A DNA stretch of 50,638 nt from contig NZ_NNRL01000160.1 in NCBI RefSeq assembly GCF_002252505.1, positions 1 through 50,638 of the forward strand. The letters run 5' to 3'. Under the pieces are notes generated by a model that saw only the letters and a list, made by a program, of their open reading frames with translations, ran no database searches and was not told where the DNA came from. Shown here piece by piece: positions 10,237-19,840 of this stretch. Position numbers and translations under genes: made by a program. Source of the DNA: Brucella grignonensis. Its GTDB lineage: Bacteria > Pseudomonadota > Alphaproteobacteria > Rhizobiales > Rhizobiaceae. Position 1 is the first letter of the stretch. Every line of letters starts with the position of its first letter.

Positions 10237-12507
10237 CTATAACGGAATATCGTTGTCTTCGGCAAACTGAAGCAGCAATTCGCGCATCGAATGTGCACCA
10301 TTCGGCTTATCCAGCTTCTCGTTCAACAATGCATTGAGCTTGCTTACATCAAGCGCGCCAAGCATCGCCTTCACTGGTCCGATGTTGGCCGCCGACATGG
10401 AAATCGAGCGGAAGCCAAGGCCTAGCAATGCCATCGCCGTCAACGGACGACCCGCCATTTCACCGCACAACGTAACCGGCTTTTTGTGGCGATTTCCGGC
10501 ATCGACAATATGACGAAGCGTACGCAAGAAGGCAGGCGAAAGCTGATCAAAACGACCTGAAATCAGCGAATTGCCGCGATCAACCGCCATGAGGAACTGG
10601 AACAGATCGTTGGAACCGACCGAGACGAAGTCGACAATCGCCATCAACTCATCAAGCTGCCACAGGAGTGCAGGCACTTCGATCATCGCACCGAGCTTGA
10701 GATTAAGCGGCAGCGTATGGGCAAAGCGGGAAAGATGACGGACTTCGCGATCGATGATCTCGCGCGCGGCCTTCACTTCACTGACTTCCGTGACCATCGG
10801 CAGCATGATCTTAAGTTCACGCCCACCCGCAGCCTTCAGCAGCGCGCGCAACTGTGTGCGCAGCAAACCCGGGCGATCTAATGTCAGACGGATTGCACGC
10901 CAGCCGAGAGCAGGGTTTTCTTCCTGTGCAGTCGCACGGAAATATGGGAGCACCTTATCGCCGCCAATATCGAGCGTCCGGAAGGTTACAGGCTTGTTGC
11001 CTGCTGCCTCGATCACCGAGCGATAAAGCCGTTCCTGCTGTTCAGCACGCGGGAAAGTCGACGCCACCATGAACTGAAGTTCGGTGCGGAACAGGCCGAT
11101 ACCGGCAGCGCCCGATGCCGAAAGTTGCGGCAGATCCACCAGCAAACCGGCATTCATCAGCAGCGAGATATCGACGCCGTCTTTCGTCAGAGCAGGCTTG
11201 TCACGCGATTCGCGATAAAGCGCCTGACGACGGGCGCGGAAACGAACCTTCTCCGCATAGACTGTTTCAACATCCGACTGCGGGCGCAGATGCACAATGC
11301 CTTCATCGCCGTCGACGATAGCGGCATCGTTGTTTTCAGCCATGGAAACAGCGCCCTTGGCCTGACCGACCACGGGAATTCCCATCGCGCGGGCAACGAT
11401 CACCACATGACTTGTTGCTGCACCGTCTTCCAGAACAACACCGCGCAAACGTTCACGCGGATAATCAAGGAGTTCGGCTGCCCCCATGGTTCGCGCAACA
11501 ATGATTGCGTCCTTGGCCAGAGATTCGGCCATGGTCTTTACATCGCGCCCCATGAGCTGGCGCAGCAAACGATTGGCCAGATCATCAAAGTCGGACAGGC
11601 GCTCACGCATATAGGGATCGGTCAGATGCACCATGCGCGCACGCGTGTCGCTCTGGACCTTTTCGACGGCTGCTTCGGCGGTCAAACCGTTGTGAACTGC
11701 TTCTTCGAGACGGCGCACCCAACCGCGATCATGGGCAAACATGCGATAGGCTTCCAGCACTTCACGATGCTCACCTTCAATCGCCACATCGCGGCGCGAA
11801 AGCATATCATCAATCGAAATGCGCAAAGACCCCAACGCTTCCTCCAGTCGGACCAGCTCAGCCTGACTGTCTTCATTGAAGAGATTGGTTACAACAATAC
11901 GCGGCTCGTGGAGTACGACATGACCAAGACCGATGCCGTCATTGAGCCCATTGCCAGTCACACTCATCGGACGGCCAAGATCCAGTTCAATACCTGGACG
12001 CGCGAGACGCAGACCATCTCCCGTTGCAATGATTTCGGCCAGAACCATGGCTGTCGTTTCAAGTGCTTCTACCTCGTCTTCACGATAAGCGCGCTTGGTC
12101 TGGTTCTGGACGACAAGAACGCCCAAAGTGCGGCCAGCGCGAAGCACCGGAACACCGAGGAATGAATTATAGGCTTCTTCGCCCGTTTCCGGCAGATAGG
12201 CAAAAGCCGGGTGGCTCTGCGCATCAGTCAGGTTCAAAGGGCGTGCACTGGCAGCAATGGTGCCGACAAGGCCTTGTCCCAAACGCAACTGCGCCAGGTG
12301 AACGGATTGTGGATTAAGACCTTCGGTCGCATAAAGCTCGAGCACACCATCGGCGCGAAGAACGTAAAAGGAGCAGACTTCCGCAACCATATTTTGCGCG
12401 ATTTCACGGACAATCCGGTCAAGACGCTCCTGCGGCTCCAGCGGTTCCGCCATCAATTCGCGCAACCGCTTCAACAGCACGCGGGGACCGGTTGTCAGAT
12501 CACGCAT
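10237..12507 (-). CDS. ptsP: Nitrogen-PTS enzyme I (EI-Ntr)
   Basis: A 756-residue phosphoenolpyruvate-protein phosphotransferase that starts the PTS-Ntr chain (EI-Ntr to NPr to EIIA-Ntr). This chain is regulatory and links nitrogen and carbon status to other systems. An N-terminal GAF domain (about 20-160), the sensor module that separates PtsP from sugar-PTS EI, is followed by the EI swivelling domain with the phospho-accepting histidine (about His367) in GAATSHVVIVARAMG. The C-terminal PEP-binding barrel has FRTELQFM and GSNDLFQFLMAVDRGN. The frame extends to a GTG at 12549; I prefer the ATG at 12507 (MRDLTTG), which has GAGGAG upstream though at a long 12-base spacing. It lies between lysC and prfA, a common order in the Rhizobiales. 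Confidence 0.93.
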   Translation of the reverse strand: MRDLTTGPRVLLKRLRELMAEPLEPQERLDRIVREIAQNMVAEVCSFYVLRADGVLELYATEGLNPQSVHLAQLRLGQGLVGTIAASARPLNLTDAQSHPAFAYLPETGEEAYNSFLGVPVLRAGRTLGVLVVQNQTKRAYREDEVEALETTAMVLAEIIATGDGLRLARPGIELDLGRPMSVTGNGLNDGIGLGHVVLHEPRIVVTNLFNEDSQAELVRLEEALGSLRISIDDMLSRRDVAIEGEHREVLEAYRMFAHDRGWVRRLEEAVHNGLTAEAAVEKVQSDTRARMVHLTDPYMRERLSDFDDLANRLLRQLMGRDVKTMAESLAKDAIIVARTMGAAELLDYPRERLRGVVLEDGAATSHVVIVARAMGIPVVGQAKGAVSMAENNDAAIVDGDEGIVHLRPQSDVETVYAEKVRFRARRQALYRESRDKPALTKDGVDISLLMNAGLLVDLPQLSASGAAGIGLFRTELQFMVASTFPRAEQQERLYRSVIEAAGNKPVTFRTLDIGGDKVLPYFRATAQEENPALGWRAIRLTLDRPGLLRTQLRALLKAAGGRELKIMLPMVTEVSEVKAAREIIDREVRHLSRFAHTLPLNLKLGAMIEVPALLWQLDELMAIVDFVSVGSNDLFQFLMAVDRGNSLISGRFDQLSPAFLRTLRHIVDAGNRHKKPVTLCGEMAGRPLTAMALLGLGFRSISMSAANIGPVKAMLGALDVSKLNALLNEKLDKPNGAHSMRELLLQFAEDNDIPL

Positions 12508-12664
12508 GATCGTCGGGGGCTCCTCATTCTGGTACAGGCTTAGCTTCACGCAAAGCCAGTTCCCATTACCCGCCTGCGAAGCGTTACGCCAAATCCTTTG
12601 TGAGCATTTTTGACACGCGCGTCTAGTCTCTTCGTCAGAAAATCTGACAACTTGTATAATAAGA

Positions 12665-12697
12665 CAATGCCGCCCCCAAAAACGGTGAGCGGCATTG
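12665..12697 (-). terminator. Probable lysC terminator
   Basis: CAATGCCGC at 12665-12673 pairs with 12689-12697. On the minus strand it is followed by a modest T-rich stretch (TCTTATT). It lies about 60 bases past the lysC stop. The short U tract lowers confidence. Confidence 0.5.
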
Positions 12698-12758
12698 TTT
12701 CAAAACGGGTCTTTAATTGTGAGCCTCGCAGCCGGCTAATAATCCAACTAAGTGCTGA

Positions 12759-14030
12759 TTATTTATCAAGCCCATAGACGCCGTGCAGTGTGCGCACAGC
12801 AAGTTCAGCGTAAGGACCGTCAATCAGGATCGAAATTTTGATTTCCGATGTGGTGATCGCACGGATATTGATGCCTTTTTCAGCCAATGCCTTGAAGGCA
12901 GTTGCTGCAACGCCTGCATGGCTGCGCATGCCAATACCGATCACCGAAATCTTGGCAAGACCGGTTTCCGACTGAATGTGATCAGAGCCGATTTCTGCCT
13001 TCACTTTATCGAGAACCCGCAACGCCTTGTCGATATCGCCGGTCGGGATTGTGAAAGTCATGTCGGTTTTCGAACCGTCTTCCGACACGTTCTGCACGAT
13101 CATATCGACATTGATGTGCTCTTCGGCCAGAGGTCCGAAAATCGCAGCCGAAATGCCTGGCCGGTCGGCCACGCGCCGGAGCGAAATCTGAGCTTCATCC
13201 TTCGCATAAGCGATACCTGTGACGACCTGCTGTTCCACGATTTCATCCTCGTCGCAAATGAGCGTTCCGGGCGGGTTGATCGGATCATCCATGCCCGGTG
13301 CATTGGGGTCCGTAAAACTTGAGCGCACGAAGGTGCGAACTTTATGTACCATGGCCAACTCGACCGAGCGTACTTGAAGCACCTTGGCACCGAGCGAGGC
13401 CATTTCCAGCATTTCTTCAAATGTAATGCGTGAAAGGCGCTTTGCCTTGGGTTCAATGCGTGGATCAGTCGTATAGACGCCATCGACATCGGTATAGATA
13501 TCGCAACGGTCAGCCTTCACGCCAGCGGCAATCGCCACAGCCGACGTATCCGAGCCGCCACGGCCCAGCGTCGCGATACGATTATCGGGGCCGATACCCT
13601 GGAAACCGGCAACGACAGCAACCTGCCCCATTTCCATGCGACGGATGATTTCCGAACCGTCGATTTCCTGAATACGGGCAGCGCCATGTGCATTGTCAGT
13701 CTTGATCGGAATCTGCCAGCCCTGCCACGAACGGGCGTCTACACCAATAGACTGCAGTGCAATCGCCAGAAGACCACTTGTCACCTGCTCACCGGAAGCG
13801 ACAATCGCGTCATATTCGCGTGCATCGTAGAAGGGTGAAGAGCCACCAGCAACCTTGGGCATGTTCTGCACCCAGTTGACCAGTTCGTTGGTCTTGCCGG
13901 ACATGGCGGAGACGACAACGGCAACCTGATTGCCAGCATCGACTTCACGTTTGACGTGGCGCGCCACAATGGAGATGCGTTCCAGATCAGCCACAGAAGT
14001 GCCGCCGAATTTCATCACGATGCGCGCCAT
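12759..14030 (-). CDS. lysC: Aspartate kinase
   Basis: A 423-residue aspartokinase that phosphorylates aspartate as the first step towards lysine, threonine, methionine and diaminopimelate. The kinase domain (1-245) starts with KFGGTSVAD and has GRGGSDTSAVA. The C-terminal half carries two ACT domains (about 265-420), including GIGMRSHAGVAATAF, which bind lysine and/or threonine for feedback control. It is a single-function enzyme: no homoserine dehydrogenase domain is attached. The ATG at 14030 matches the universal start MARIVMKFGG, although the ribosome site is weak. Transcribed with ptsP, prfA and prmC on the same strand but separated from them by a likely terminator. Confidence 0.96.
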   Translation of the reverse strand: MARIVMKFGGTSVADLERISIVARHVKREVDAGNQVAVVVSAMSGKTNELVNWVQNMPKVAGGSSPFYDAREYDAIVASGEQVTSGLLAIALQSIGVDARSWQGWQIPIKTDNAHGAARIQEIDGSEIIRRMEMGQVAVVAGFQGIGPDNRIATLGRGGSDTSAVAIAAGVKADRCDIYTDVDGVYTTDPRIEPKAKRLSRITFEEMLEMASLGAKVLQVRSVELAMVHKVRTFVRSSFTDPNAPGMDDPINPPGTLICDEDEIVEQQVVTGIAYAKDEAQISLRRVADRPGISAAIFGPLAEEHINVDMIVQNVSEDGSKTDMTFTIPTGDIDKALRVLDKVKAEIGSDHIQSETGLAKISVIGIGMRSHAGVAATAFKALAEKGINIRAITTSEIKISILIDGPYAELAVRTLHGVYGLDK

Positions 14031-14258
14031 TTAAGGATACGTCCCGTCTTTTGAAAAATTACACTAACGTCTGCCCAAACCTTATTTTCTTGCGACAGAC
14101 AAACCCGGGGTCACATAGCTAAAATGTCGCGCTTCCGCAAGGGTGTGATTCCCGTGAAACAATAATGCTTCAAGTCAAACCGCGAAATTGATTTGATCCT
14201 TGACTTTAAAGCTCTACCTTGAGAGCAGGACTGCACGCTGCATCCGCTGGAGAATGAT

Positions 14259-15005
14259 ATGACTGAGACTGCCCGCACCACGATCGATGCTTCCGAAATC
14301 GAGCATTTTTCACGCATTGCTGCGCAATGGTGGGACCCTCAGGGCAAGTTCCGTCCGCTTCACAAGTTCAATCCGACGCGGCTCACCTATATCAAGGAAA
14401 AGGTCTGCGAGAAGTTCAATCGCGATCCCAACAGCCCTCGCCCGTTTGAAGGCTTGCGCTTTCTCGATATCGGCTGCGGCGGTGGCCTTCTGTGCGAGCC
14501 GATGTCGCGTCTCGGCGCAACGGTGATCGGTGCGGATGCATCCGAAACCAATATCGAAGTTGCAAAAATCCACGCCGCCCAAAGCGGTGTCGAAGTCGAT
14601 TATCGTGCAACCACCGCAGAAGCACTGGCTGAGGCTGGTGAGAAATTCGATGTCGTTCTCAACATGGAAGTGGTCGAACACGTCTCTGACGTTGATCTGT
14701 TCATGTCGGCGACCAGCGAAATGGTGAAGCCGGGCGGACTTATGTTTGTCGCCACCATCAATCGCACACTCAAAGCCTATGGCCTTGCAATCATCGGCGC
14801 TGAATATGTATTGCGCTGGCTGCCTCGCGGCACGCATCAATATGAGAAGCTGGTGCGCCCTGAAGAGCTGGAAGCAGCATTTTCCAAGGCTGGCCTCACC
14901 CTTATCGACAAGCTTGGCGTCACCTATAATCCGCTGGCCGACAGCTGGAGCCGCTCACGCGATACCGATGTGAATTACATGGTTCTCGCAGAACGGCCAG
15001 CGTAA
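14259..15005 (+). CDS. ubiG: Ubiquinone biosynthesis O-methyltransferase UbiG
   Basis: A 248-residue S-adenosylmethionine-dependent enzyme that performs both O-methylations in ubiquinone synthesis at the membrane. The N-terminal [22 protein letters not shown] is the UbiG/Coq3 signature, motif I is [13 protein letters not shown], and [28 protein letters not shown] is a strongly conserved family region. GGAG precedes the ATG. It is divergent from lysC. A TTGACT box lies about 55 bases upstream but without a good -10. Confidence 0.96.
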   Translation: MTETARTTIDASEIEHFSRIAAQWWDPQGKFRPLHKFNPTRLTYIKEKVCEKFNRDPNSPRPFEGLRFLDIGCGGGLLCEPMSRLGATVIGADASETNIEVAKIHAAQSGVEVDYRATTAEALAEAGEKFDVVLNMEVVEHVSDVDLFMSATSEMVKPGGLMFVATINRTLKAYGLAIIGAEYVLRWLPRGTHQYEKLVRPEELEAAFSKAGLTLIDKLGVTYNPLADSWSRSRDTDVNYMVLAERPA

Positions 15006-15016
15006 ACATTCGATTA

Positions 15017-15898
15017 TCAGCGTTTCTGGGCTTTCGTCGTCAGCGCCACACCAAAGGCGATGACGACCGCACTGATCCAGGTGAGCGGTGGATAGTTTTC
15101 ACCCAAAAACAACGTGCCGGAAATCAGCCCGAGAGCTGCTGCCACATAGCCGATCTGGCTGAGATAAACCGGCCCACCGACCGCCTGTAGCCTGAAGAAC
15201 AGAGCAAACATGCCTGCCGAGGCAATAGCTTGTGCGACTGCCGTCATCGGCGCCAGTGCCAATGTCTCAATTGGGAAATTGCCGTTAAACAGGAAAATGC
15301 CCACAAAAAGCATCACGGCGGCAGCCAGATGACTGCCTGCTGCAAGTTCCGTCGGATCTGCATTCTTAGGCCAGTCGAGTGTACGATAGACATTCCCCAT
15401 TGCCAGAAGCACCGGAATGAGAAGTGCAAGCCCAATCCACAATGGATCAGCAGGTTTGCCTACTTCGCCGCGTGTCATTGCGACCATGATCGCGCCGATG
15501 AACCCGGTAACAATCCCTGCTATACCAAGCCCACTGGGACGGCGCAGGCCAAATCCCATTGAGATTACCAGCGTCATGACCGGCGAAAGTGTGTACATGA
15601 TTCCCGTAAAACCAGCACCAAGACGCGGGATAGCCGACAGGATCAAAAGGTTTGGCAGCGCGTAAGAAATCGCCGCCGTGCAGATATAATAACGCAGCTT
15701 GCTGTAAGACAGCCCAACCCGCTTTTTGCTCAAAAGCAAAACCAGAAGCAGAATAATCCCCGCACTGGCTGAAAACAGGAACGTCCACATTGTAGGCGGA
15801 ACACCGGCTTCCGCTGCAATTTTCCCCAGCGGTAAAATGAGACCCAGCAACGTGCCAGTGGCAAGCAACAGGAAAGGCGCGGAATCCATTGGTTTCAT
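15017..15898 (-). CDS. EamA/DMT-family transporter
   Basis: A 293-residue inner-membrane protein with about ten hydrophobic segments arranged as two EamA repeats (residues 5-140 and 155-290). This is the drug/metabolite transporter layout whose members export amino acids, metabolites or drugs. The repeat signature is visible at TLSPVMTLVISMGFGLRRPSGLGIAGIVTGFIGA. Substrate unknown. It converges on ubiG with 11 bases between stops. The start could also be the second methionine, three residues in. Confidence 0.85.
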   Translation of the reverse strand: MKPMDSAPFLLLATGTLLGLILPLGKIAAEAGVPPTMWTFLFSASAGIILLLVLLLSKKRVGLSYSKLRYYICTAAISYALPNLLILSAIPRLGAGFTGIMYTLSPVMTLVISMGFGLRRPSGLGIAGIVTGFIGAIMVAMTRGEVGKPADPLWIGLALLIPVLLAMGNVYRTLDWPKNADPTELAAGSHLAAAVMLFVGIFLFNGNFPIETLALAPMTAVAQAIASAGMFALFFRLQAVGGPVYLSQIGYVAAALGLISGTLFLGENYPPLTWISAVVIAFGVALTTKAQKR

Positions 15899-15944
15899 GC
15901 GCCGTGTCCCCCCGCACGCAATTTGATGTTCTTTATAAATAAAA

Positions 15945-16370
15945 TCAGTTCTTGTCTTCCGGGAAGACAGGCAGCGGCATCACATCCACACCGTCTTCGA
16001 TGAGAGAATGAACGCCTTCCCTGGAAGCTTCGCCGTAAATACCGCGCGCTTCAGTCTCACCAAAGTGGATTTTGCGGGCTTCCTCGGCAAACTGGTCGCC
16101 AACATAATCCGCATTCTCGCGAACCTTGCGGCTCAGCTCGCGCATTTCATCCAGCACCTGCTTCTGTGCTTCACTCATGGCAACAGCCACCTGCTCTTTC
16201 GAGCGGCTGGTGGAGACGGCAGGCGCCATCAGCGACTTCTGCACTTGCAGAGATCCACAGGACGGGCAGGATACAAGCTTGCGCTCCGCCTGCCGATCAA
16301 AATCAGCATTATCGCGGAACCAGCCCTCAAACTCATGGCCGTGATCGCAATGAAGCGAAAAGCGGATCAT
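15945..16370 (-). CDS. DUF1178 zinc-ribbon-like protein
   Basis: A 141-residue protein of the DUF1178 family, function unknown. The N-terminus MIRFSLHCDHGHEFEGWF with CPSC at about residues 35-38 looks like a small zinc ribbon, and FRDN-x-DFDRQ is family-typical. The middle (about 70-110) is a charged helix, and the C-terminus VMPLPVFPEDKN is also characteristic. It starts four bases after the stop of the amidohydrolase gene, so it is the last gene of the comF-grxC-amidohydrolase run. Confidence 0.85.
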   Translation of the reverse strand: MIRFSLHCDHGHEFEGWFRDNADFDRQAERKLVSCPSCGSLQVQKSLMAPAVSTSRSKEQVAVAMSEAQKQVLDEMRELSRKVRENADYVGDQFAEEARKIHFGETEARGIYGEASREGVHSLIEDGVDVMPLPVFPEDKN

Positions 16371-16373
16371 GGA

Positions 16374-17228
16374 TTATGCGTCCTCTTTCTCTTTTGCGGA
16401 GGCAACCTTAACCGAGAACTCACGCGCATTCTTGAGATTAGGCACTTTGGCGCGTGCGCTCGCACTTTCCGCAATATCAATATCTGCAATGATGACTGCC
16501 GGTTCATCATGGGCTGCTTCCGCCAGAACCTTGCCCCAGGGCGAGACGATCAGCGAATGGCCATAAGTCTCGCGACCATCTTCATGCAGGCCACCTTGTG
16601 CCGCCGAAATCAGGAAGGCACCATTTTCAATCGCGCGCGCACGCTGCAAGATATGCCAGTGCGCTTCACCGGTCTGCCTGGTGAAAGCAGCCGGCGCTGT
16701 AATCACATTGGCACCGGCGAGCGCCTGCGCGCGGAAAAGCTGCGGGAAGCGAATATCGTAGCAGACAGCCATGCCGACATTGGCAAAGGGCAGTTCGGCA
16801 ATAACGGTTTCTTTGCCCGGCTCGTAAGTTGCCGATTCGCGCCAGCTTTCGCCATTGTCGAGATCAACATCGAACATATGAACCTTGTCATAAGTGGTAA
16901 TCTTTTCGCCTGAAGGCGCGAAGATGCCACCGCGATTGGCGATCTTGCCCTCGCCCACATCAATGGCCGTTGAGCCGATATGCAGAAAAATGCCGTGCTT
17001 CTTTGCAAGCGCCGATGCAGCCTTGAACACAAGGTCATTGCCTTCATCGCGCAAGCTTGCAAAAAAGGCCACACGGTCGCGCATCAGCGCGCCGGTCATT
17101 TCAGGGGTCTGCACATAATGAGCACCCTTTGCCACAGCAGCGGAAACCAAGGTTTCCAGAGCTTCAACATTGCGGACGATATCGGTGCCCGAACGCATCT
17201 GAACAGCAGCGGCGCGAAAAGTGCTCAT
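16374..17228 (-). CDS. Carbon-nitrogen hydrolase (nitrilase superfamily, Nit1/ω-amidase-like)
   Basis: A 284-residue enzyme with the complete nitrilase-superfamily triad: Glu43 in TPEMTG, Lys115 in YDKVHMFD, and Cys156 in AVCYDIRFP. Close relatives hydrolyse amides of keto acids or deaminated glutathione. The position next to grxC would fit the deaminated-glutathione repair enzyme, but that is inference. Cytosolic, no signal. It lies 17 bases after grxC and directly before the DUF1178 gene. The ATG at 17228 begins MSTFRAAAVQM, a typical family start, with AGGGGAG just upstream. Confidence 0.9.
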   Translation of the reverse strand: MSTFRAAAVQMRSGTDIVRNVEALETLVSAAVAKGAHYVQTPEMTGALMRDRVAFFASLRDEGNDLVFKAASALAKKHGIFLHIGSTAIDVGEGKIANRGGIFAPSGEKITTYDKVHMFDVDLDNGESWRESATYEPGKETVIAELPFANVGMAVCYDIRFPQLFRAQALAGANVITAPAAFTRQTGEAHWHILQRARAIENGAFLISAAQGGLHEDGRETYGHSLIVSPWGKVLAEAAHDEPAVIIADIDIAESASARAKVPNLKNAREFSVKVASAKEKEDA

Positions 17229-17245
17229 TGGTATCTCCCCTAAAT

Positions 17246-17512
17246 TTAGTTCAGTGCGCCGGTTGCAAGCAAACCATCAAGCTTGCCGGTATTGTCGAGC
17301 GCAAAAAGATCGTCACAACCGCCGACATGAACCGAACCCACAAAAATCTGCGGGAAAGTGTTACGGCCGGAACGCTCCTGCATTTCTGCACGCAATTCAG
17401 GCGTTGCGCCTGCATTGATTTCGTTGAACTGAACGCCCTTCTCGTTGAGAAGGCCCACTGCACGGGTGCAATAAGGGCAGCCTGGGCGGGTATAAATGGT
17501 AACATCAACCAT
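17246..17512 (-). CDS. grxC: Glutaredoxin 3
   Basis: An 88-residue dithiol glutaredoxin that reduces protein disulfides and mixed disulfides with glutathione. The active site CPYC is at residues 12-15 in YTRPGCPYC, and later motifs TFPQIFVGSVHVGGCDD supply the cis-proline and glutathione-binding GG. An in-frame ATG lies four codons earlier at 17524; MVDVTIYTRPGC is the usual family start, so 17512 is chosen. It lies between comF and the amidohydrolase gene on the same strand. Confidence 0.94.
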   Translation of the reverse strand: MVDVTIYTRPGCPYCTRAVGLLNEKGVQFNEINAGATPELRAEMQERSGRNTFPQIFVGSVHVGGCDDLFALDNTGKLDGLLATGALN

Positions 17513-17591
17513 GAAAAACTCCATTCGTTGTCAACTATATAAGTGGCAACGCCCTGATCTGGAAGCCCCTCATGCATTCACGAAACTGTAT

Positions 17592-18383
17592 TTATGTATC
17601 GGGTAGAACACGGCTAAACGTCAACACGTCAACACTCTTTGCCCCACCGCGCAACAAGGCGCGGGTCGCAGCTTTCACGGTCGATCCGGTCGTATAGACA
17701 TCATCGACAAGCAAAACCCGACGCCCCCGCACATGAATGTCGTGTTCTTTTGGAACCCGGAACGCGCCGTCGACATTACGCCTTCGCTCTTTCAGACCAA
17801 GCCCGATCTGCTGATCGGTACGGCGAATACGCTTGACCGCCTGTGGGGCAAAAGGCTTGTTGCTCAGCTCTGATAATGCTCGGGCCAATTCTGCCGATTG
17901 ATTGAACCGTCGCGACCAGAAGCGCCACCTGTGCAAAGGCACAGGCAGAATCACATCACATTCATCCAGCAGTTCTCGCCCTGCCCGCTGCATCCAGCGC
18001 GCCATCCACGGCGCAAGATCCGTACGGTCATGAAACTTGAGTCCGACCGCCATGCGCTGTGCTGCACCCCGATGCAACACTGCCGATCGTAAACGGCGGA
18101 ACGGTGGCGGGTCTGCAATCGCCTCGGCGCTCATAAAATTCTCGCCGAAATCATGATTGAACGGAATGCCCAACACCGGACAATAGGGCTTTTCAATAAA
18201 ACGCAATTGCGACCAGCATTGCGGGCATAGGGTTCCCGGCTCTGAAACCTGTGTGCGACAGCCGATACAACTGGCTGGAAACAAAATATCAGAAGAATAG
18301 CGCAAACCGCCACGAACGACGCTGAATGCGTTCGTTTTGATCCTGTACAACAAGCTTTGATGCGATCTGCCGTCATCTGCCAT
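17592..18383 (-). CDS. ComF-family phosphoribosyltransferase-like protein
   Basis: A 263-residue ComF relative. Near residues 35-60 a four-cysteine zinc finger (CIGCRTQVSE...LCPQCW) is followed by a type I phosphoribosyltransferase fold with the PRPP-binding loop VLLVDDVYTTGSTV near the C-terminus. In naturally competent bacteria ComF acts in DNA uptake; in non-competent relatives its role is unclear. The frame extends to an ATG at 18416, but 18383 (MADDGRSH) has a GGGGGCG upstream and is preferred. First gene of the run that continues with grxC. Confidence 0.88.
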   Translation of the reverse strand: MADDGRSHQSLLYRIKTNAFSVVRGGLRYSSDILFPASCIGCRTQVSEPGTLCPQCWSQLRFIEKPYCPVLGIPFNHDFGENFMSAEAIADPPPFRRLRSAVLHRGAAQRMAVGLKFHDRTDLAPWMARWMQRAGRELLDECDVILPVPLHRWRFWSRRFNQSAELARALSELSNKPFAPQAVKRIRRTDQQIGLGLKERRRNVDGAFRVPKEHDIHVRGRRVLLVDDVYTTGSTVKAATRALLRGGAKSVDVLTFSRVLPDT

Positions 18384-18425
18384 TGCATTCGCCCCCGTTC
18401 GAATGCATCTAATCATTTGCTTTCA

Positions 18426-18474
18426 CGCATTATCCCACGCAAAACCGCTTCGCACTTTTGCTGGAAATGCTTCT
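18426..18474 (-). repeat. Interspersed intergenic repeat, copy B
   Basis: Read on the minus strand it carries GCATTTCCAGCAAAAGTGCG, then AAGCGGTTTTGCG and GGATAATGCG. It is the same unit as the first half of copy A, with few changes. It fills the space between the divergent comF and methyltransferase genes. Confidence 0.7.
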
Positions 18475-18514
18475 ACTTTATCCCAGCATGCTCGAAAGAG
18501 AAGACGGAATCGCA

Positions 18515-19414
18515 ATGGCCGCTCCCTCATCTGCCCCCACACACGAAAGCGCGATATTTGATCGCGACCTTTTACTGGCCTTCCGTCGGCGCGCCTTCAG
18601 ACGCGCCGAACCGGGTGCGGATTTTCTCTTGCGCCGTGCTGCCGAAGATCTGGAAGACCGCCTGAATGCAGTCAAGCGTCGCTTTCCCGTTGCTGTCGAC
18701 CTTGCAGGTCATAATGGATCTGCCGCCGCAGCCATTGCCCGATCAGGCAAAGCCGATCTGATCCTGCGCGTCGAACGCGATGAGGCTTTTTTGCAAGGCC
18801 CGTTTGCAGCGATTGTTGCGGATGAAGAAATTCTGCCGCTCAAACCCGGCAGCGTCGATCTCATTGTTTCGCTCATGTCTTTGCACGCGACCAATGATAC
18901 GCCAGGAACAATGGTGCAGATTGCGCGTGCGCTTAAGCCGGACGGTCTTTTCCTTGCAGCATTCAGCGGCAATGGGACCTTGGGCGAATTGCGGGAAAGT
19001 CTTTTACAGGCCGAAATTGAACTGACCGGCGGGGCTTCTCCGCGTGTCTTTCCGTTCGCGGATGTGCGTGATGTCGGCGGTCTTTTGCAGCGTGCAGGCT
19101 TTGCCCTTCCGGTAACGGATGTGGAAAATGTCACCGTACGCTATGATTCAATTTTCAATCTGATGACCGACCTGCGTGCGATGGGTATGCAGAATATTTT
19201 GCGTGACCGCTCGCGCAAGCCGGTGTCGCGGCGTCTTTTTCTGCGTGCTGCCGAAATTTATGCCGAACGTTTCAGCGATCCGGATGGGCGTATCCGTGCC
19301 ACCTTCTCGACAATCTGGCTGTCTGGCTGGGCACCGCACGAATCGCAGCAAAAGCCACTCAAGCCCGGTTCTGCCAAGGCTTCGCTGGCTGATGCATTGA
19401 AAAACATCGAATAG
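18515..19414 (+). CDS. SAM-dependent methyltransferase-like protein (BioC/NDUFAF5-type)
   Basis: A 299-residue protein with a class I methyltransferase fold. The C-terminal WLSGWAPHESQQKPLKPGS is a hallmark of an alphaproteobacterial family related to the mitochondrial complex I assembly factor NDUFAF5. Motif I is degenerate: DLAGHNG in place of the usual D-L-G-x-G-x-G, so cofactor binding may be altered. NDUFAF5 itself is a hydroxylase rather than a methyltransferase, so the reaction is open. The start is uncertain: the frame reaches 18458 inside the repeat, and 18515 (MAAPSS) or 18488 are both possible; I chose 18515, clear of the repeat. Confidence 0.8.
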   Translation: MAAPSSAPTHESAIFDRDLLLAFRRRAFRRAEPGADFLLRRAAEDLEDRLNAVKRRFPVAVDLAGHNGSAAAAIARSGKADLILRVERDEAFLQGPFAAIVADEEILPLKPGSVDLIVSLMSLHATNDTPGTMVQIARALKPDGLFLAAFSGNGTLGELRESLLQAEIELTGGASPRVFPFADVRDVGGLLQRAGFALPVTDVENVTVRYDSIFNLMTDLRAMGMQNILRDRSRKPVSRRLFLRAAEIYAERFSDPDGRIRATFSTIWLSGWAPHESQQKPLKPGSAKASLADALKNIE

Positions 19415-19419
19415 AGCTT

Positions 19420-19728
19420 TCAGCAATCGCCCGTATGGCTGCCGTCCGGATCAATGACGCAGATTGGACGAACGGGTGCTTTGCGGGTAACGACTGGATC
19501 ATGTTTGATTGACCCGGTCATAGTCCGGTCAATGCCATCCGGCAGAACGGATTGCGCTGCAACCTTGTTCGCCTGATCGTTTAAAATCGGCACAATGATC
19601 AGCGCGAGGGCAACGGCGGCGGAGCCGAAAAGAAGCACGACGCGCAAAATGCCGCGACCAGCTTTCGAGAGTGGGCCCGGCGTATATTCATTATGATCTG
19701 CACTGAAATAATTATTATCGAAACTCAT
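19420..19728 (-). CDS. Small single-pass membrane protein, function unknown
   Basis: A 102-residue protein. The first 30 residues are polar, then a hydrophobic segment (about 33-53, VVLLFGSAAVALALIIVPIL) probably crosses the inner membrane, and the C-terminal part ends in a Cys-containing tail (PICVIDPDGSHTGDC). I do not recognise a family. The start at 19728 has GGAG eight bases upstream, better than the in-frame codon at 19755. It converges on the methyltransferase gene with five bases between stops. Confidence 0.7.
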   Translation of the reverse strand: MSFDNNYFSADHNEYTPGPLSKAGRGILRVVLLFGSAAVALALIIVPILNDQANKVAAQSVLPDGIDRTMTGSIKHDPVVTRKAPVRPICVIDPDGSHTGDC

Positions 19729-19840
19729 GAGACAAACTCCGGGGCACTTGTCCAAGAGAATGCCGCAGCGGAGTGAATCATCAATTAACGCGGGCTGTAA
19801 ATCGTAAGGAATTGTCAGCTATTTTTAGACTTTCCACAGC

